From Kryptolebias marmoratus (taxonomy: Eukaryota > Chordata > Actinopteri > Cyprinodontiformes > Rivulidae), in assembly GCF_001649575.2 (NCBI RefSeq), contig NC_051453.1, forward strand, positions 16,869,151 through 16,933,150: a stretch of 64,000 bases of DNA. The letters are read 5' to 3'. Positions 45,501 to 55,400 of the stretch are shown here, in pieces. The notes beneath the pieces are model-generated. The model had not been told where the DNA came from and did not search any database. It was given only the letters and a program-made list of their open reading frames with translations. The translations under genes were made by a program, and so were the position numbers. How positions within the stretch are numbered: position 1 is the stretch's first letter; every line of letters begins with the position of its first letter.

Positions 45501-46688
45501 CAATGAAGGAAAAGCGCCTGCGCCTGCCAGTTACAGACTACGTGTGCGTTTGAACGTGTTTGCATGTGTTCATTTCCAGCCAAAGGCACTGTTTCTCATA
45601 AGTGACCTCAGGTATCAGTAAGAGAATATAGCAATTCAATGGTAAAGAGAATAGTAACTTCCATGGTACCTTTTCCTGTCAGTTCTTGCCCATTTTCCTG
45701 TTTGACGTATGATGTCATTGTCATTTCAGGTTTTTTCCCCCTCTCTAATCGTTAGATCATCACTAGTGTGTGCCAAGTACGGTAGACTGACCTAATTCTC
45801 GAGTAAAAGTCATCCCTATTTCAAAAGAAGATTGACCATGGTTGCCATAATCTGATATATTAGGGTGAGCTGTGCTTTGCTCACTTCCGTCAGCCAGATC
45901 ACTCATCGTTGCTAGTTTAGGGTCGCTCAAAGTTTAAAGAAGAAGGGTGATGGGGCGTTTCTCATCATGGCATCAAGCTGTATCATGCTTAATGTCTGGG
46001 AGGTCATAATTTCAGAGGACCAGGGGAGAAGTTAAAAAAATGGGGGTTTATTTAAACCAGTATTGTTATCACCATGTTCCGTAATATAATCTTAATTTCA
46101 CTTTGGACACAGGCAATTTGAACAAAAACACTGTTGAAGTTATTGCTAATTAATCCATTTTACATCAAACATTCAAGCTGAGCTTACTCGTGACTATAGT
46201 TTCCACTTTATAAACTTTTCATGATAAACAATGATAGCAGAAACAAAACCTGGGACACTCCGAAGAGGAGGGGGCGTTGGTGGTAGGTGCTGTGTTGAAA
46301 CCTAGCTGGTAAGCACCATTAGGAAACAACTTGACATGTCACTTCCAGGTGCTGGTATAAAAAATTTTAAAAAAAATATATTTTTTTTTAGGTAAGAAAA
46401 TGTTGCTAAGTTGTTAAATTATAACACTAACTTTTACTTAGAATTTGAACTTTACAGGTTGGAGCTGATTTGAAGCAATTTAAAAGCTTCAAAAAGCAAT
46501 CAACCGTCATGGTTTAAGCTCATTTTTTGTGCTCTTTTTTTTTTTTTTTTGTCCACCAGGTGTTCTACGTGTCTGACCTGTTCAAGCCCAAGGTGAAGCT
46601 GGCCACGCCCCCGCCCTCCCCGATCAAGAAGGAGCTGCTCCCTTCATCTGACATCATCGAGAGGAACAACCACCACAACATGGTGTGA
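20465..46688 (+). CDS. plpp3: Phospholipid phosphatase 3 (LPP3/PPAP2B), complete
   Basis: Integral membrane phosphatase that dephosphorylates lysophosphatidate, sphingosine-1-phosphate and phosphatidate at the cell surface. Exons: 20465-20603, alternative exon 2 (33271-33425 or 34219-34376), 36674-36766, 37850-38037, 38348-38405, 42586-42762, 46560-46688. With exon 2b the CDS is 942 nt, 313 residues (human 311). It has a cytosolic N-terminus [12 protein letters not shown] and six expected membrane spans. The three catalytic blocks are K149..R156P157 (KVSVGRMRP), SGH at 198-200, and S245-R246 with H252 and D256 ([12 protein letters not shown]). The C-terminus NNHHNMV matches LPP3. Near residue 183, human LPP3 has an integrin-binding RGD; here it is TGE. 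N179-Y-T is a possible glycosylation site in the same loop. Confidence 0.97.
21369..21612. other. Assembly gap (244 N)
   Basis: Gap in plpp3 intron 1, flanked by a C-run on the left and CCCC plus an A-run on the right, suggesting a homopolymer-rich segment that failed assembly. Confidence 0.99.
25950..26130. promoter_or_regulatory. Candidate intronic enhancer with four GATA motifs
   Basis: TTATC (GATAA on minus) occurs at 25988, 26043, 26097 and 26122, with E-box-like CAGCTG at 26019 and GAGCTGCAGCTA between the last two. The flanks are far poorer in these motifs. Human PLPP3 is reported to be controlled from intronic endothelial enhancers, so a GATA-rich intron 1 element is plausible; this is inference from motif density only. 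Confidence 0.3.
31285..31530. repeat. Teleost interspersed repeat, degraded
   Basis: GGGGTACACCCTGGATTGGT, CACTACAGGGCCACA, ACGGTGGGAGGAAACCCA and a terminal AACCGACTGCATCACCA are, in order, landmarks of a repeat widespread in fish genomes with a tRNA-like or LINE-tail end. The copy is degraded and lacks coding content. Confidence 0.6.
33134..33202 (+). promoter_or_regulatory. Recursive-splice-like site and possible cryptic exon
   Basis: A T-rich tract runs into CTACAG at 33133 and CTCACAG|GTAAGT at 33140/33141, juxtaposing a 3' splice site and a perfect 5' splice site, the signature of recursive splicing. A second GTAAGT lies at 33203, which would bound a 62-nt recursive exon. It sits 130 bp before plpp3 exon 2a. 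Function is inferred. Confidence 0.35.
33242..33268. repeat. GT microsatellite at the exon 2a 3' splice site
   Basis: An uninterrupted GT run of 27 bases occupies the place of the polypyrimidine tract and is followed directly by AG at 33269-33270. Confidence 0.95.
33271..33425 (+). CDS. plpp3: plpp3 alternative exon 2a
   Basis: A 155-nt exon, phase 1 in and phase 0 out, preceded by AG and followed by GTAAGT. With exon 1 it reads [19 protein letters not shown], then [20 protein letters not shown] and [13 protein letters not shown]. It replaces the 158-nt exon 2b in frame, giving a predicted 312-residue protein. It keeps the core [10 protein letters not shown] but differs in the rest of span 1, the first extracellular loop (new sequon NST) and span 2. 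It resembles the alternative exon 2 of PLPP1 more than the standard LPP3 exon. Open frame, both splice sites and protein-level conservation argue against a dead copy. Confidence 0.8.
33426..34218 (+). other. Intron between plpp3 exons 2a and 2b
   Basis: 793 bp, AT-rich, with a T-run region and no repeat recognised. It ends in a 50-nt pyrimidine-rich tract (about 34165-34217) with several CTCTC and TTCTT motifs, good PTB-type binding sites. Confidence 0.6.
34219..34376 (+). CDS. plpp3: plpp3 exon 2b (standard LPP3 form)
   Basis: A 158-nt exon, phase 1 in and phase 0 out, flanked by TTTTGTAG and GTAAGT. It encodes [35 protein letters not shown] and [18 protein letters not shown], closely matching human LPP3 at the same position. 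It covers the rest of span 1, the first outer loop and the start of span 2. Confidence 0.93.
34377..36673 (+). other. plpp3 intron after exon 2b, no further feature
   Basis: 2.3 kb of AT-rich sequence with a short TA run at 35095-35104. No exon, RNA or repeat family recognised. Confidence 0.55.
36674..36766 (+). other. plpp3: plpp3 exon 3
   Basis: 93 nt, phase 0 at both ends, encoding [19 protein letters not shown] and [12 protein letters not shown]. This is the end of span 2 and the cytosolic loop. The phase-0 start accepts either exon 2. Confidence 0.93.
36767..37849 (+). other. plpp3 intron 3, no further feature
   Basis: 1.1 kb, strongly AT-rich, without a recognisable repeat. Confidence 0.55.
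37850..38037 (+). other. plpp3: plpp3 exon 4: catalytic block C1 and outer loop
   Basis: 188 nt. It encodes membrane span 3 ([17 protein letters not shown]), the C1 block KVSVGRMRP and the outer loop [19 protein letters not shown] then [13 protein letters not shown]. The loop contains the site where human LPP3 has RGD. Confidence 0.93.
38065..38272. mobile_element. Palindromic MITE in plpp3 intron 4
   Basis: Terminal inverted repeats are TACCGTATTTTCCGCACTAT then AAGGCGCA on the left and TGCGCC, TTATAGTCTGG, AAAATACGGCA on the right, about 28 bp with few mismatches. The unit TATAAGGCGCA is repeated inside the left arm. It starts 27 bp after the exon 4 donor and fills most of the 310-bp intron. 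This type of palindrome is abundant in teleosts. Confidence 0.85.
38348..38405 (+). other. plpp3: plpp3 exon 5: catalytic SGH motif
   Basis: 58 nt encoding [19 protein letters not shown] after the split arginine codon. H200 of SGH is the acid/base histidine of block C2. Confidence 0.93.
39503..39568. repeat. TA microsatellite
   Basis: About 33 uninterrupted TA units in plpp3 intron 5, likely polymorphic. Confidence 0.95.
41955..42468. mobile_element. TTAA-flanked palindromic MITE in plpp3 intron 5
   Basis: The left end CTTAAAGGGATAATTC and the right end GAATATCACTTTAAG are inverted copies. So are AGTTATGAAGAAGTAACACC on the left and its complement in GATATTACTTCTTCATAACT on the right. Inverted repeats extend over roughly 90 bp. 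TTAA at 41956-41959 and 42464-42467 suits a TTAA-targeting transposase (piggyBac or Kolobok type). No coding content. Confidence 0.75.
42586..42762 (+). other. plpp3: plpp3 exon 6: catalytic block C3
   Basis: 177 nt, phase 0 at both ends. It encodes [17 protein letters not shown], span 5 ([14 protein letters not shown]), the C3 block [12 protein letters not shown] with nucleophilic histidine H252, and most of span 6. Confidence 0.93.
42763..46559 (+). other. plpp3 intron 6, no further feature
   Basis: 3.8 kb with poly-A/T runs (43383-43399, 46537-46550) and no recognised repeat or exon. Confidence 0.55.
46560..46688 (+). other. plpp3: plpp3 last coding exon
   Basis: Encodes [19 protein letters not shown], then [18 protein letters not shown] and HHNMV, stop TGA at 46686-46688. 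The cytosolic tail [11 protein letters not shown] is close to human LPP3. Confidence 0.94.
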
Positions 46689-48665
46689 GGGAGGCCGCAC
46701 CTCCTTCCTGTGACTGAGCAGCCAATCCCAGCACCGCTCCCCNNNNNNNNNNNNNNNNNNNNNNNNNNNNNNNNNNNNNNNNNNNNNNNNNNNNNNNNNN
46801 NNNNNNNNNNNNNNNNNNNNNNNNNNNNNNNNNNNNNNNNNNNNNNNNNNNNNNNNNNNNNNNNNNNNNNNNNNNNNNNNNNNNNNNNNNNNNNNNNNNN
46901 NNNNNNNNNNNNNNNNNNNNNNNNNNNNNNNNNNNNNNNNNNNNNNNNNNNNNNNNNNNNNNNNNNNNNNNNNNNNNNNNNNNNNNNNNNNNNNNNNNNN
47001 NNNNNNNNNNNNNNNNNNNNNNNNNNNNNNNNNNNNNNNNNNNNNNNNNNNNNNNNNNNNNNNNNNNNNNNNNNNNNNNNNNNNNNNNNNNNNNNNNNNN
47101 NNNNNNNNNNNNNNNNNNNNNNNNNNNNNNNNNNNNNNNNNNNNNNNNNNNNNNNNNNNNNNNNNNNNNNNNNNNNNNNNNNNNNNNNNNNNNNNNNNNN
47201 NNNNNNNNNNNNNNNNNNNNNNNNNNNNNNNNNNNNNNNNNNNNNNNNNNNNNNNNNNNNNNNNNNNNNNNNNNNNNNNNNNNNNNNNNNNNNNNNNNNN
47301 NNNNNNNNNNNNNNNNNNNNNNNNNNNNNNNNNNNNNNNNNNNNNNNNNNNNNNNNNNNNNNNNNNNNNNNNNNNNNNNNNNNNNNNNNNNNNNNNNNNN
47401 NNNNNNNNNNNNNNNNNNNNNNNNNNNNNNNNNNNNNNNNNNNNNNNNNNNNNNNNNNNNNNNNNNNNNNNNNNNNNNNNNNNNNNNNNNNNNNNNNNNN
47501 NNNNNNNNNNNNNNNNNNNNNNNNNNNNNNNNNNNNNNNNNNNNNNNNNNNNNNGAGGGGGAGGGAGAAGTGGGGGGGGAGAGGGGATATCATCTGTGGG
47601 AAAAAAATAAATAAATAAATAAACAGGAGGCAGACCTCCCAGTCTCCCAGCACCTGTACGAGAGGTGAGGCTGTGCCACGCCCCTAACAGGAGCTGGAGA
47701 CATCTTTCTGTGTTCCTCAGCCAGGAATCAGAATGAAAGGGTGTGGTGTGTCTCCGTGGAGAGGAGGGTAATGACTTACAGCTAAGCTGGCACATGATTT
47801 TGGGATGATTTGAGCTCTTTCTGCTGGCAGGGAGAATCCCTCATTGGCAACTGATGTTTGTCTCTCAATGCGTCTATATATGTGTGTGTGTGTGTGTGTG
47901 CGTGTGCAATTTCATGTTTGCATGTATAGCAGCGCTGTGCCCTGTGACCAGGAACCCCCTCTTGTTGAGCTGTGTATGTGGCAAATGAAACACACACTAT
48001 TAATTGTGCCAAGTGTGTGTGTGTGTGTGTGTGAGTGTGTGTGTCCTTGTGTGCCACTGTGGCAGAGCAGGTGAACGTTCTAAAAACTGTGGATCTAATA
48101 TTTTAAATCTCTTCTAAGGAGCATCTTTGAACCTTGCACGTTTACCGGCTGCCCTGTATAATCACTAACTGCTGTACAGCACAGAGGTCCGTTTTCCTTA
48201 CAGCCTTCTCAGATATTCTGATCCAACGACACACGCCACCATGTTGCACATCTTTTTCACCGTATAGTCCGTCCTACCATTTCACAAAGCCGTTTTCACT
48301 CTCCTTTTTTATTATAAATATATAAATAATGTATAAATCACTAAAACTTAACTCTGTAAAATATTGTTTCTTAACATGTTTAGATATTATCCATTATGAT
48401 CACAGACCTGTGTTCTTTACAAAATGCTGCTTAAAAAGCATCGATTGACAGATTTTTGTATCTAGATGAACTATTATAGATTGTTATAGTTACATTTGTA
48501 ATATGCATTTAAAGAAATACAACCTCAATTGTATGAAGTTCAATATTAGTATTTTTGTATTGTCTCATTTTTGTACAAAATAAATGATAGTTATGCTGTT
48601 TTTCCTGCTAAATGTACTTAGCTCCATTATATGTGCTTTGAAATAAAAAGCTCATTACAAACACG
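46689..48665 (+). other. plpp3: plpp3 3' UTR with gap and two poly(A) signals
   Basis: Non-coding. It contains an 812-N gap, G-rich flanks, two GT microsatellites (47881-47900, 48014-48032) and an AT-rich end. AATAAA at 48579-48584 and 48642-48647 are the candidate poly(A) signals. Confidence 0.7.
46743..47554. other. Assembly gap (812 N)
   Basis: Gap in the plpp3 3' UTR. The right flank GAGGGGGAGGGAGAAG followed by a G-run suggests a G-rich simple repeat. Open frames spanning it are artefacts. Confidence 0.99.
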
Positions 48666-48699
48666 TTTGAAAATGTTTTTGCCGGTGTCTGTGTGTGTG

Positions 48700-49240
48700 T
48701 TTGTTTGTACTGGTAGCATTCACTGAACAGACTTTATTGAAACTTTCAGAAAGTAACTGTTAAGTTGACATCTGCAGCTGATTAAATTTTAGAGTCAGCC
48801 TGATTTAAAATGGCCACCACAGTCGACTGTCCTTTGGAAACACATAAATGGCTATAATGCAATCAATTTTTTTCAGTTATTGAGCTAAAATTTGGTGTGG
48901 TAGGGGCTGAGCATTATCCCCAGCACACATGTCAAGCTCAACACGTTGCATAACATCTTTGCCTAAAACCTTGGCATTAACTGTTGGAGTCAAACTTGTT
49001 AGTCTGTTAGCAAAATATCTCATAAACCACTACTTTCTGAAAGTAATAATTGGATGCACATCTATAACTTATTAACGTTTGAAATCAACCAAATTCAAGA
49101 TGGCCACCACAGCTAATCAACCTTAACCTGCACAAAAATGGCTATAGCTCAGGGAATGTTACAGATATTGAGTTAATATTTGGTGTGGTAATAGCTGAGA
49201 GTAATTCACAACACAAATTCTTAGTGCTAACAGGTCACGT
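48700..49240 (+). repeat. ~300-bp-period repeat, block 1
   Basis: About two units in tandem. In order each has AAACTTTCAGAAAGTAA, CTGATTAA or TTATTAACGTTTG, TTCAAGATGGCCACCACAG (48811 and 49101, 290 bp apart), AAATGGCTATA, TTTGGTGTGGTA and TGTTAGCAAAATATCTCATA. No open frame survives. Confidence 0.75.
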
Positions 49241-50689
49241 GAGATATCACATAATATTGAGCATTCACTATTTTACTGGAATGAAAACTCAGTAATTAAA
49301 GCAATTCAAAGTTAACTTAAGTGACGATGTGGATTGCAACCTGCACCACTGTTCTAAAAGTTAAAAAAACTGTCAGAAAACCCAATCAAGTCACTGTGAA
49401 GATAGAAAAGAAAACATGAAGGATGATGGGCGCCAGTTTAAAACACGGTGGACAGGCCTGGTAGGTAAATGTTTCCCTTGTTCAAACTGGATCTGAAAAA
49501 AATTGATTTAAGTGGGTACAGTGTTGCACAATAAAGGTTAGAGTTTCTGGAAAAGCTCAGACAGTGTTGATGACACTATACAGCTGCAGCCGCTTTACTG
49601 GTGCTCAAGAAATAAAACCTAATCAATGGAAAGAAAATTAACAATTAATCTTTGTTATTCTGAAAAGGAGTTTTAGACAGAAGGACGCAGATATATTTGT
49701 TCAAGGTAAAGAGAGTCAAAAGTCTTCATGCACCTACAAGGTGGATCACAAAGAGCTATTACACACTTCCAGCTGCTGCAAATACAGATGTTAGGTTTAA
49801 TTTAGTCTATAGTTGCTTTTCTAAATTGTCTTTTAGGTGTAGAAACAACACTGGTTTATCCTTTGTGTTAGTTACTTTATGTGATTGAATGATTCATAAG
49901 TCAGTGTTAAGGGACTAAAAACACATACAAAAATTAAATTAAATTCGAAATGAGCCGGTTCAAGGACTTGACTGAAAACGAACAAACAAATAAAAACAAT
50001 CAGCTAAGAAAGTCTGGCCTCTTTGAAGCAGCATACAAGAAGACTGTGTGGCTGTAACAGCAGACAGACTGGTGCTGAGGCAGAGAGGCCCATGTTGTGG
50101 TCATGTTTGGCTGTAAGAGAAGCTGGCAGAGGATCACCACCTGGAGGCCAAGGATTACATACTGCTCCCCCAGGGCTCTCTGGGTGTAGCATCCCTCTCT
50201 GTTACACACTGTCCAGTGCACTCCCTGTTTTTATTACTCAAATCGTCTTCAGATTAGTATTCTGCCTTCTGCAAGACTTCAGATCCAACTTCCTGTTATC
50301 ATGAGAAAAACTGGCGATGTTTTGACACATGTTGGATGCATTACGACTCCCTCCTAATTTGTTAAACACCAAAGGTACAAAGAGTTAAGCAGCACTATGA
50401 TGAAGTATGAAATAAAAGCCATTTTTAGCGCTGAAGATTTGAATATACTGAATCTGACAGCTGGAATGTGTCTGAGCAGCTTTGAACTCCTGTGAGATTC
50501 CACTATAGCTGGCATTTCTTCCTGAGGTGAGAAGGTAACATATGGACGCTAATAAAATTGACTAAATGTCCAAACTAAAATATTACACTCTGGAAGCATT
50601 GCTTTTAAAACAGAAGGTCACATATAGCTGGTGGTAAATAACCCAGCAACAGAGGAATGCAGTGGCAAAGGTGGGCGATAATGTTTTTT

Positions 50690-51480
50690 TGTGTGTCTGT
50701 TTGCAAAATGTCTCGTGACCCACAAGACAAGTTTTAATGAAACTCAATGAAAATGATCATTGGTTGTAGCTGCATAACCCGATTCAAGAAGGCCGTCACA
50801 GCCAACCGACCTTAAAAAAACACAAAAAAGGCTATAACTAAAATTTGGGTGGTTGTAGGTGACACTGATCCCCAACAGATGTCTGAGTGTTAGCAGATTG
50901 CACAAGATCTTTGTTTGTTAGCAAGATATCATTTGGTCCACAGGATAAATTTTTAATGCATTTTTTGAAATACAGCTACAATTGATTGACTTTTGGAAGC
51001 AACCAAATTCAAGATGGCTGCCACAGCCAGCTGACATTGGAAAATACAAAACGGGTATATTTCAGTCAGTTTTACAGATATTGTAGTAAAATTTGTTGTT
51101 GTAGTAGCCTAGAGTAATTTATAACACATACTCCAAGTGCTATTTATTGTGCAATACCTCTGCTTAAAACCTTTGGCAACAACTATTGGATTCAACCGTT
51201 TTGGTCTGTTAGCAAAACATGTCATAAACCACTGGATTGATTGCAATGAAACTTTCAGAAAGTAATCATTGGATGTTCTTCTGCAATTGATTAACCTTTG
51301 GAGTCAATCCAGTTCAAAACGGCCACCACAGCTAATCAACATTAGCCAACATAAAAAGGGCTATACCCCAGTCAATTTTAAAGGTATTGAGCTAGAACTT
51401 GAGGTGGTAGTAGCTGAGAGTCATCCCCAAGACATACTCTGAGTGTGACATCTTGCAATAAACATGTGACTGCCCATAAT
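50690..51480 (+). repeat. ~300-bp-period repeat, block 2
   Basis: Three degraded units with the same ordered landmarks as block 1; the GGC.CCACAG landmark occurs near 50791, 51014 and 51321. The shorter first spacing implies an internal deletion. Confidence 0.75.
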
Positions 51481-52992
51481 GTTATTTTCAAGGTTAAAAT
51501 GGCTAGAACTGCCATTTCTCAACATAAGATGCTTTTAGTCAAAGACCTGGACATAAAAGGCTGCATGCAAAATGCATTCCTTCAAGGAAAGCTTGGCCTT
51601 TAAATTAGATTATCAAAACTCAGTCTAGTACCTCTGATAAAGAATGTGTAAAAGCGCAAAGTTTCTCTGAATGCAGCAACACTGACTAACCATCTTTATT
51701 TCCTGCCATGAAGTTCACAGTCATAAGGTGTAGAGTGAAATGGCCCGCTGATATAAAAAGCATCAGAGCACAACAAGAGTGCTACTGTGGGTGGCTCTGG
51801 TTGGCTTTAAACGTTGAGGTGAGCGTGTGTGGAAGAGATGCAGCGAGGTCGCCCCTTCCAGGAGAGCCCTAAGGAGGCCTGGAGCTCTGAGGCCCTTTTT
51901 TATTTCATTCCTAGTGGCTGAGAGGGGAGTCCAGCGAAGAGGCCTGAGCACAGTTCTGCTCTTCTCTGAGGGAAATGGAAGCACAGGCTTCCAGCAGTCA
52001 TATTTATACTGTGTCAGTGTCTGTTTTGCTGGGTTTTAGCACACGTGAAGCGTGTAGACATAATATGACCTACCCTCAGAGAACAAAAAGGGAAACTGGT
52101 GCGTCAGAAAAGAAGGTTAAAGAGAAAGAACCATAAAGTTTCCATCCTGACTAAAAAAGGCTTAAACATGGAGATAGATGGCTAGCAACAGCTTATTTCA
52201 TGACCTGCAAATGCTTTTTCACTGGGATGAATAGACCATCACAGACAAAGTCCTAGATTTAACAAAAATAGCATGAGTGAAAAAGGAAAATAGAGCAGCC
52301 TTTTATTAAATAAAAAGAGGATTGATTTCGTTAAGTATTAACCCAGTTTTTCATAATTCTGCATTATTGTGTGGCCATTATTGATGGAGATAAGAATGGC
52401 TGAGCAAAGAAGCTCAATAGGCCCATGAGTAGGCAGGATGAGGATTAATGTTTGGGATTAACACCATCTCTTTGTCTCAGTGGGGCATTCTGACACTTTT
52501 TGATATATGAAACCTCAATCAGAGGAGAAAAATTACTGCTAAATATGGATTTTGTGTTAACTGTGACAGACAGGAGGTATGGATTAACCTATTTCTTCTG
52601 CTCTGGTTTTAAGGTTTTATTTATCCATGTGGAGTATATCAGTAATTGGTGACAATGGGAGAATGACTTGTCTGGTGTATATATTCCTACTCAAGTATCA
52701 TAGCAATAAAGTTGATAAAGTTTGTCCAACACTAATGTCAAAGGAAATGATAAAAGCCAGTATTTCTTTTTATAAATTAATATGTGTAAAAAAAGAAAAG
52801 TTTGAAGCAAAACCCATCCATTGTTTTCTTTTTATCCGAGGTTGGGTTTTCAGGGTTAACAAGGTCAGGAGGGAAACCCAGACATCCTTCTCTCCAGTGA
52901 CACTGTCTAGATCCTCTTGAGAGATCCCAAAGCGTTCTCAGGTGGGAGAGGATATAAATTCTCTCCAGCGATTTGGGTCTGTCTAGGGCACG

Positions 52993-53120
52993 AGCGTCAA
53001 ACTCTGTTCTTCAGGGGCCACTCTCCTGCATGTTTTAGATGTGTTCTTGCTTTAAAGCACCTGGTTGAAATGGATGTCTTGTGGTCATGCTTCTGTAGAA
53101 CTTGATGATTTGGTGAGGAT
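52993..53120 (+). mobile_element. Partial copy of palindromic MITE family A
   Basis: TTCAGGGGCCACTCTCCTGC and the downstream GCACCTGGTTGAAATGGAT then CTTCTGTAGAACTTGATGA parallel the left half of the element at 8372. The right half is missing. Confidence 0.55.
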
Positions 53121-53125
53121 GACTT

Positions 53126-53770
53126 CATTAGCAGCAGCAGGTTGAGCCTAGCCACCCTACAGGAAATGAGGACATTCATTTCAGTTATCTTGTTCTTTTG
53201 AGATCCATATCTCATGACCATAGGTGAGGGTTGAAATGTATACAATCCGGCAAATTGGGAGTTTTGCTTTTTGGCTTAGCTAGGTTTTACCACAATAGAC
53301 CAGGTCAACAACCAAATTACCATGGATAAAGCCCCAACATGTGGATTTATCTCAAGCTCCAGCCTACCATCACTGACAAGAATCCCTGATACATGGACTT
53401 GTTTGCCTGAGACAAAGACTCCCTCAACTTGGAGGGAGCATTTCACCTTTTTTCAGTTGAAAACCTCAACACAGAGGAGCTGGTTCTCATCCCAATTGCC
53501 TCTCACTCATCTGTAAACCAGCCCTGTGCACACTGAAGGTCACGGCTTGAGGATGCCACATCTGCGAAAAGTAGAGCTGGGACCCTGAGGTTCCATAAAA
53601 CCAAACACCATCCTCTCCGTGACTGCACCTTCGGATCTTGTTCATGAACACCACAAACAAGATTGGAGGCAAACGTCCCACCCTTGCCAGGAACAAGTTT
53701 GACCTTGTGGACACAGCTCTTGGTTTGGTTGTACAGGGAGTGGATAGCCCTTAAATACAACCCGGTACCC
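53126..53770 (-). mobile_element. Non-LTR retrotransposon (LINE) reverse transcriptase remnant
   Basis: On the minus strand, broken frames read AIHSLYNQTKSCVHKVKL, ASNLVCGVHEQDPK, LLFADVASSSRDLQ and, further down, a stretch resembling TLTYGHEIW. These correspond in order to a teleost LINE reverse transcriptase (the LLFADD catalytic region with one Asp lost, and the C-terminal part). Stops and frameshifts make it dead. Confidence 0.65.
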
Positions 53771-54639
53771 CATACAAAATACAAATGTGAGCAAAAAAAA
53801 CCACCTCATTTTAAAGTGTGTGTGGGTAAAAGCTAAATTTCAAAAACGAGGAAGAAAATAGTTACATTTTTTGGTAATCAAACTAGGTCCAAGTCATTGT
53901 CAAAACACATACTCTCTAATTCAGAGAACTCCATTGGTAAATTATCAGCTGTAGCTTATCTTTTCTGACTATAAATTCAAATTAAACAGGCTTTAAGAAT
54001 TTTTTTGTGTTGTTTCTAAAATATCACGAATAGAAAATTTAATTTGCTTACTTAACTCATAGCAGAATAGGTGTGACACAGTGTCTATACACTGTGTGGA
54101 GAGATGGATGGAAAAACAAAATGAAGAGAAAGAAGGATAAAAAGCTAATAAACTTCGCAGATGTGGGCCGCACGTGGGGGCAGCAGGTGATTATGTCATC
54201 TTGACATAAATGACTTCCTGTCTTTTGGTTTGTTTCTCATTAACAAGTTCATCTAACATGCCCTGTAAAACTCCACTTTCTGCCTTCTTTTACAAACACA
54301 ACATTTAGGTTTGTGCTGAAAACCTTTGCTTCACAAGCATACCTAAATCAGATGATCCTACCTTCTTTTTAATTGTCTGCATGGAAAAGACATCAGTCCC
54401 CAGTTGGCCTGTATATGGAATTGGATGGGTCAGAAAAGGAGCACAGGGATTTAGTTTTTTTTTACATGACGTGGTTTTGACAGATGCTAAAAAGTTTAAT
54501 GTGTTTACTTTCATTTTTTTTTTCAAACTCTGACACAGATCACCGTATCCAAAACAGTGTTTCAAACACAAACTATACTGTAGGTGGAAAAACTATTGAC
54601 ATGTTGGCCTTTTCAAACACATTCTGACAGAAAGGTACA

Positions 54640-55400
54640 ATATTTGGTGGTGAGGTTATACGTTCGTTAATAGAGGTCCTCAGTGTCCTCCAGCTGACGA
54701 GTGCCCCAAATCTTGGTTAAAAAAAAAAGGCTGCTAGCATGCCGTATTGTGCAGGCCTTGATAGATTTAAGTCTTATACCAGATGGAAGAGGCTGAAAGA
54801 GGTGATGTCCAGGTAACAGGGATTGTCTATGATTTTGCCACCATGCTTATGACTCTACTAATGAAAATTTCCTAAAATAATAGATAGGTACCACTCTGCT
54901 GTTTTCACTATTTGCTGCATTTTGAAATGTTGGACTTAAACCATTCGGTTATGGATTAAGTGATGATGGACTAGTGGGACTGCTGTATGGAATAGAACCA
55001 TCAAATACTTTAAAAGGTCACCTTTTTTAAACTACGACAGGAAAAAAAATAGTTATCCTTTCTGGTGATAGCAGCATTGATGCTCTTCCACTTTAAGTCA
55101 GTATCTCACTGGACTTTGACTGGTGGTGGCTGGATGGTGACTTCGCAAGGGAATTTTCAAAATATCTTGAAACTTTTTGTTGAGGTTCTCAATTTCCTGT
55201 TTCGTCTTGCTGCTTGAATTTTGAACATATTAAAAGAAAATGGTGAAATAATTTTTCTCTCAAAACAGTTGAACGTCTCCTACCTGTCTCCAGCCCGGTA
55301 GCCCGGTACCAGCAGGTACACGCTTCCTTTCTTTTAGCAGACTTATCACTGTCAGCCATCAGTCCAAACAGTGATGTCATCTGCGAACTTCAGGATCATT
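54640..55400 (-). mobile_element. Second LINE reverse transcriptase remnant (FADD motif)
   Basis: The minus strand at 55400-55361 reads MILKFADDITVWTDGLM, a reverse transcriptase catalytic FADD block (55387-55376). Downstream minus-strand sequence to about 54640 looks like the antisense of a LINE but is too decayed for a frame. Family not assigned; the outer boundary is approximate. Confidence 0.45.

Noticed and set aside
46565..47795. Long open frames of 300-380 residues on both strands
   Set aside because: They consist almost entirely of unsequenced N bases in the 46743-47554 gap. The same holds for frames across 19834-20004 and 21369-21612.
48700..51480. CRISPR-like array
   Set aside because: The period is about 300 bp, units are diverged along their whole length, and the genome is a vertebrate.
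54076..54097. Perfect 8-bp hairpin ACACAGTG...CACTGTGT
   Set aside because: Too short to call a microRNA precursor or terminator in AT-rich eukaryotic DNA.
54150..54180. CTCF-like CACGTGGGGGCAG
   Set aside because: Three mismatches to the 14-position consensus; kept out of the feature list.
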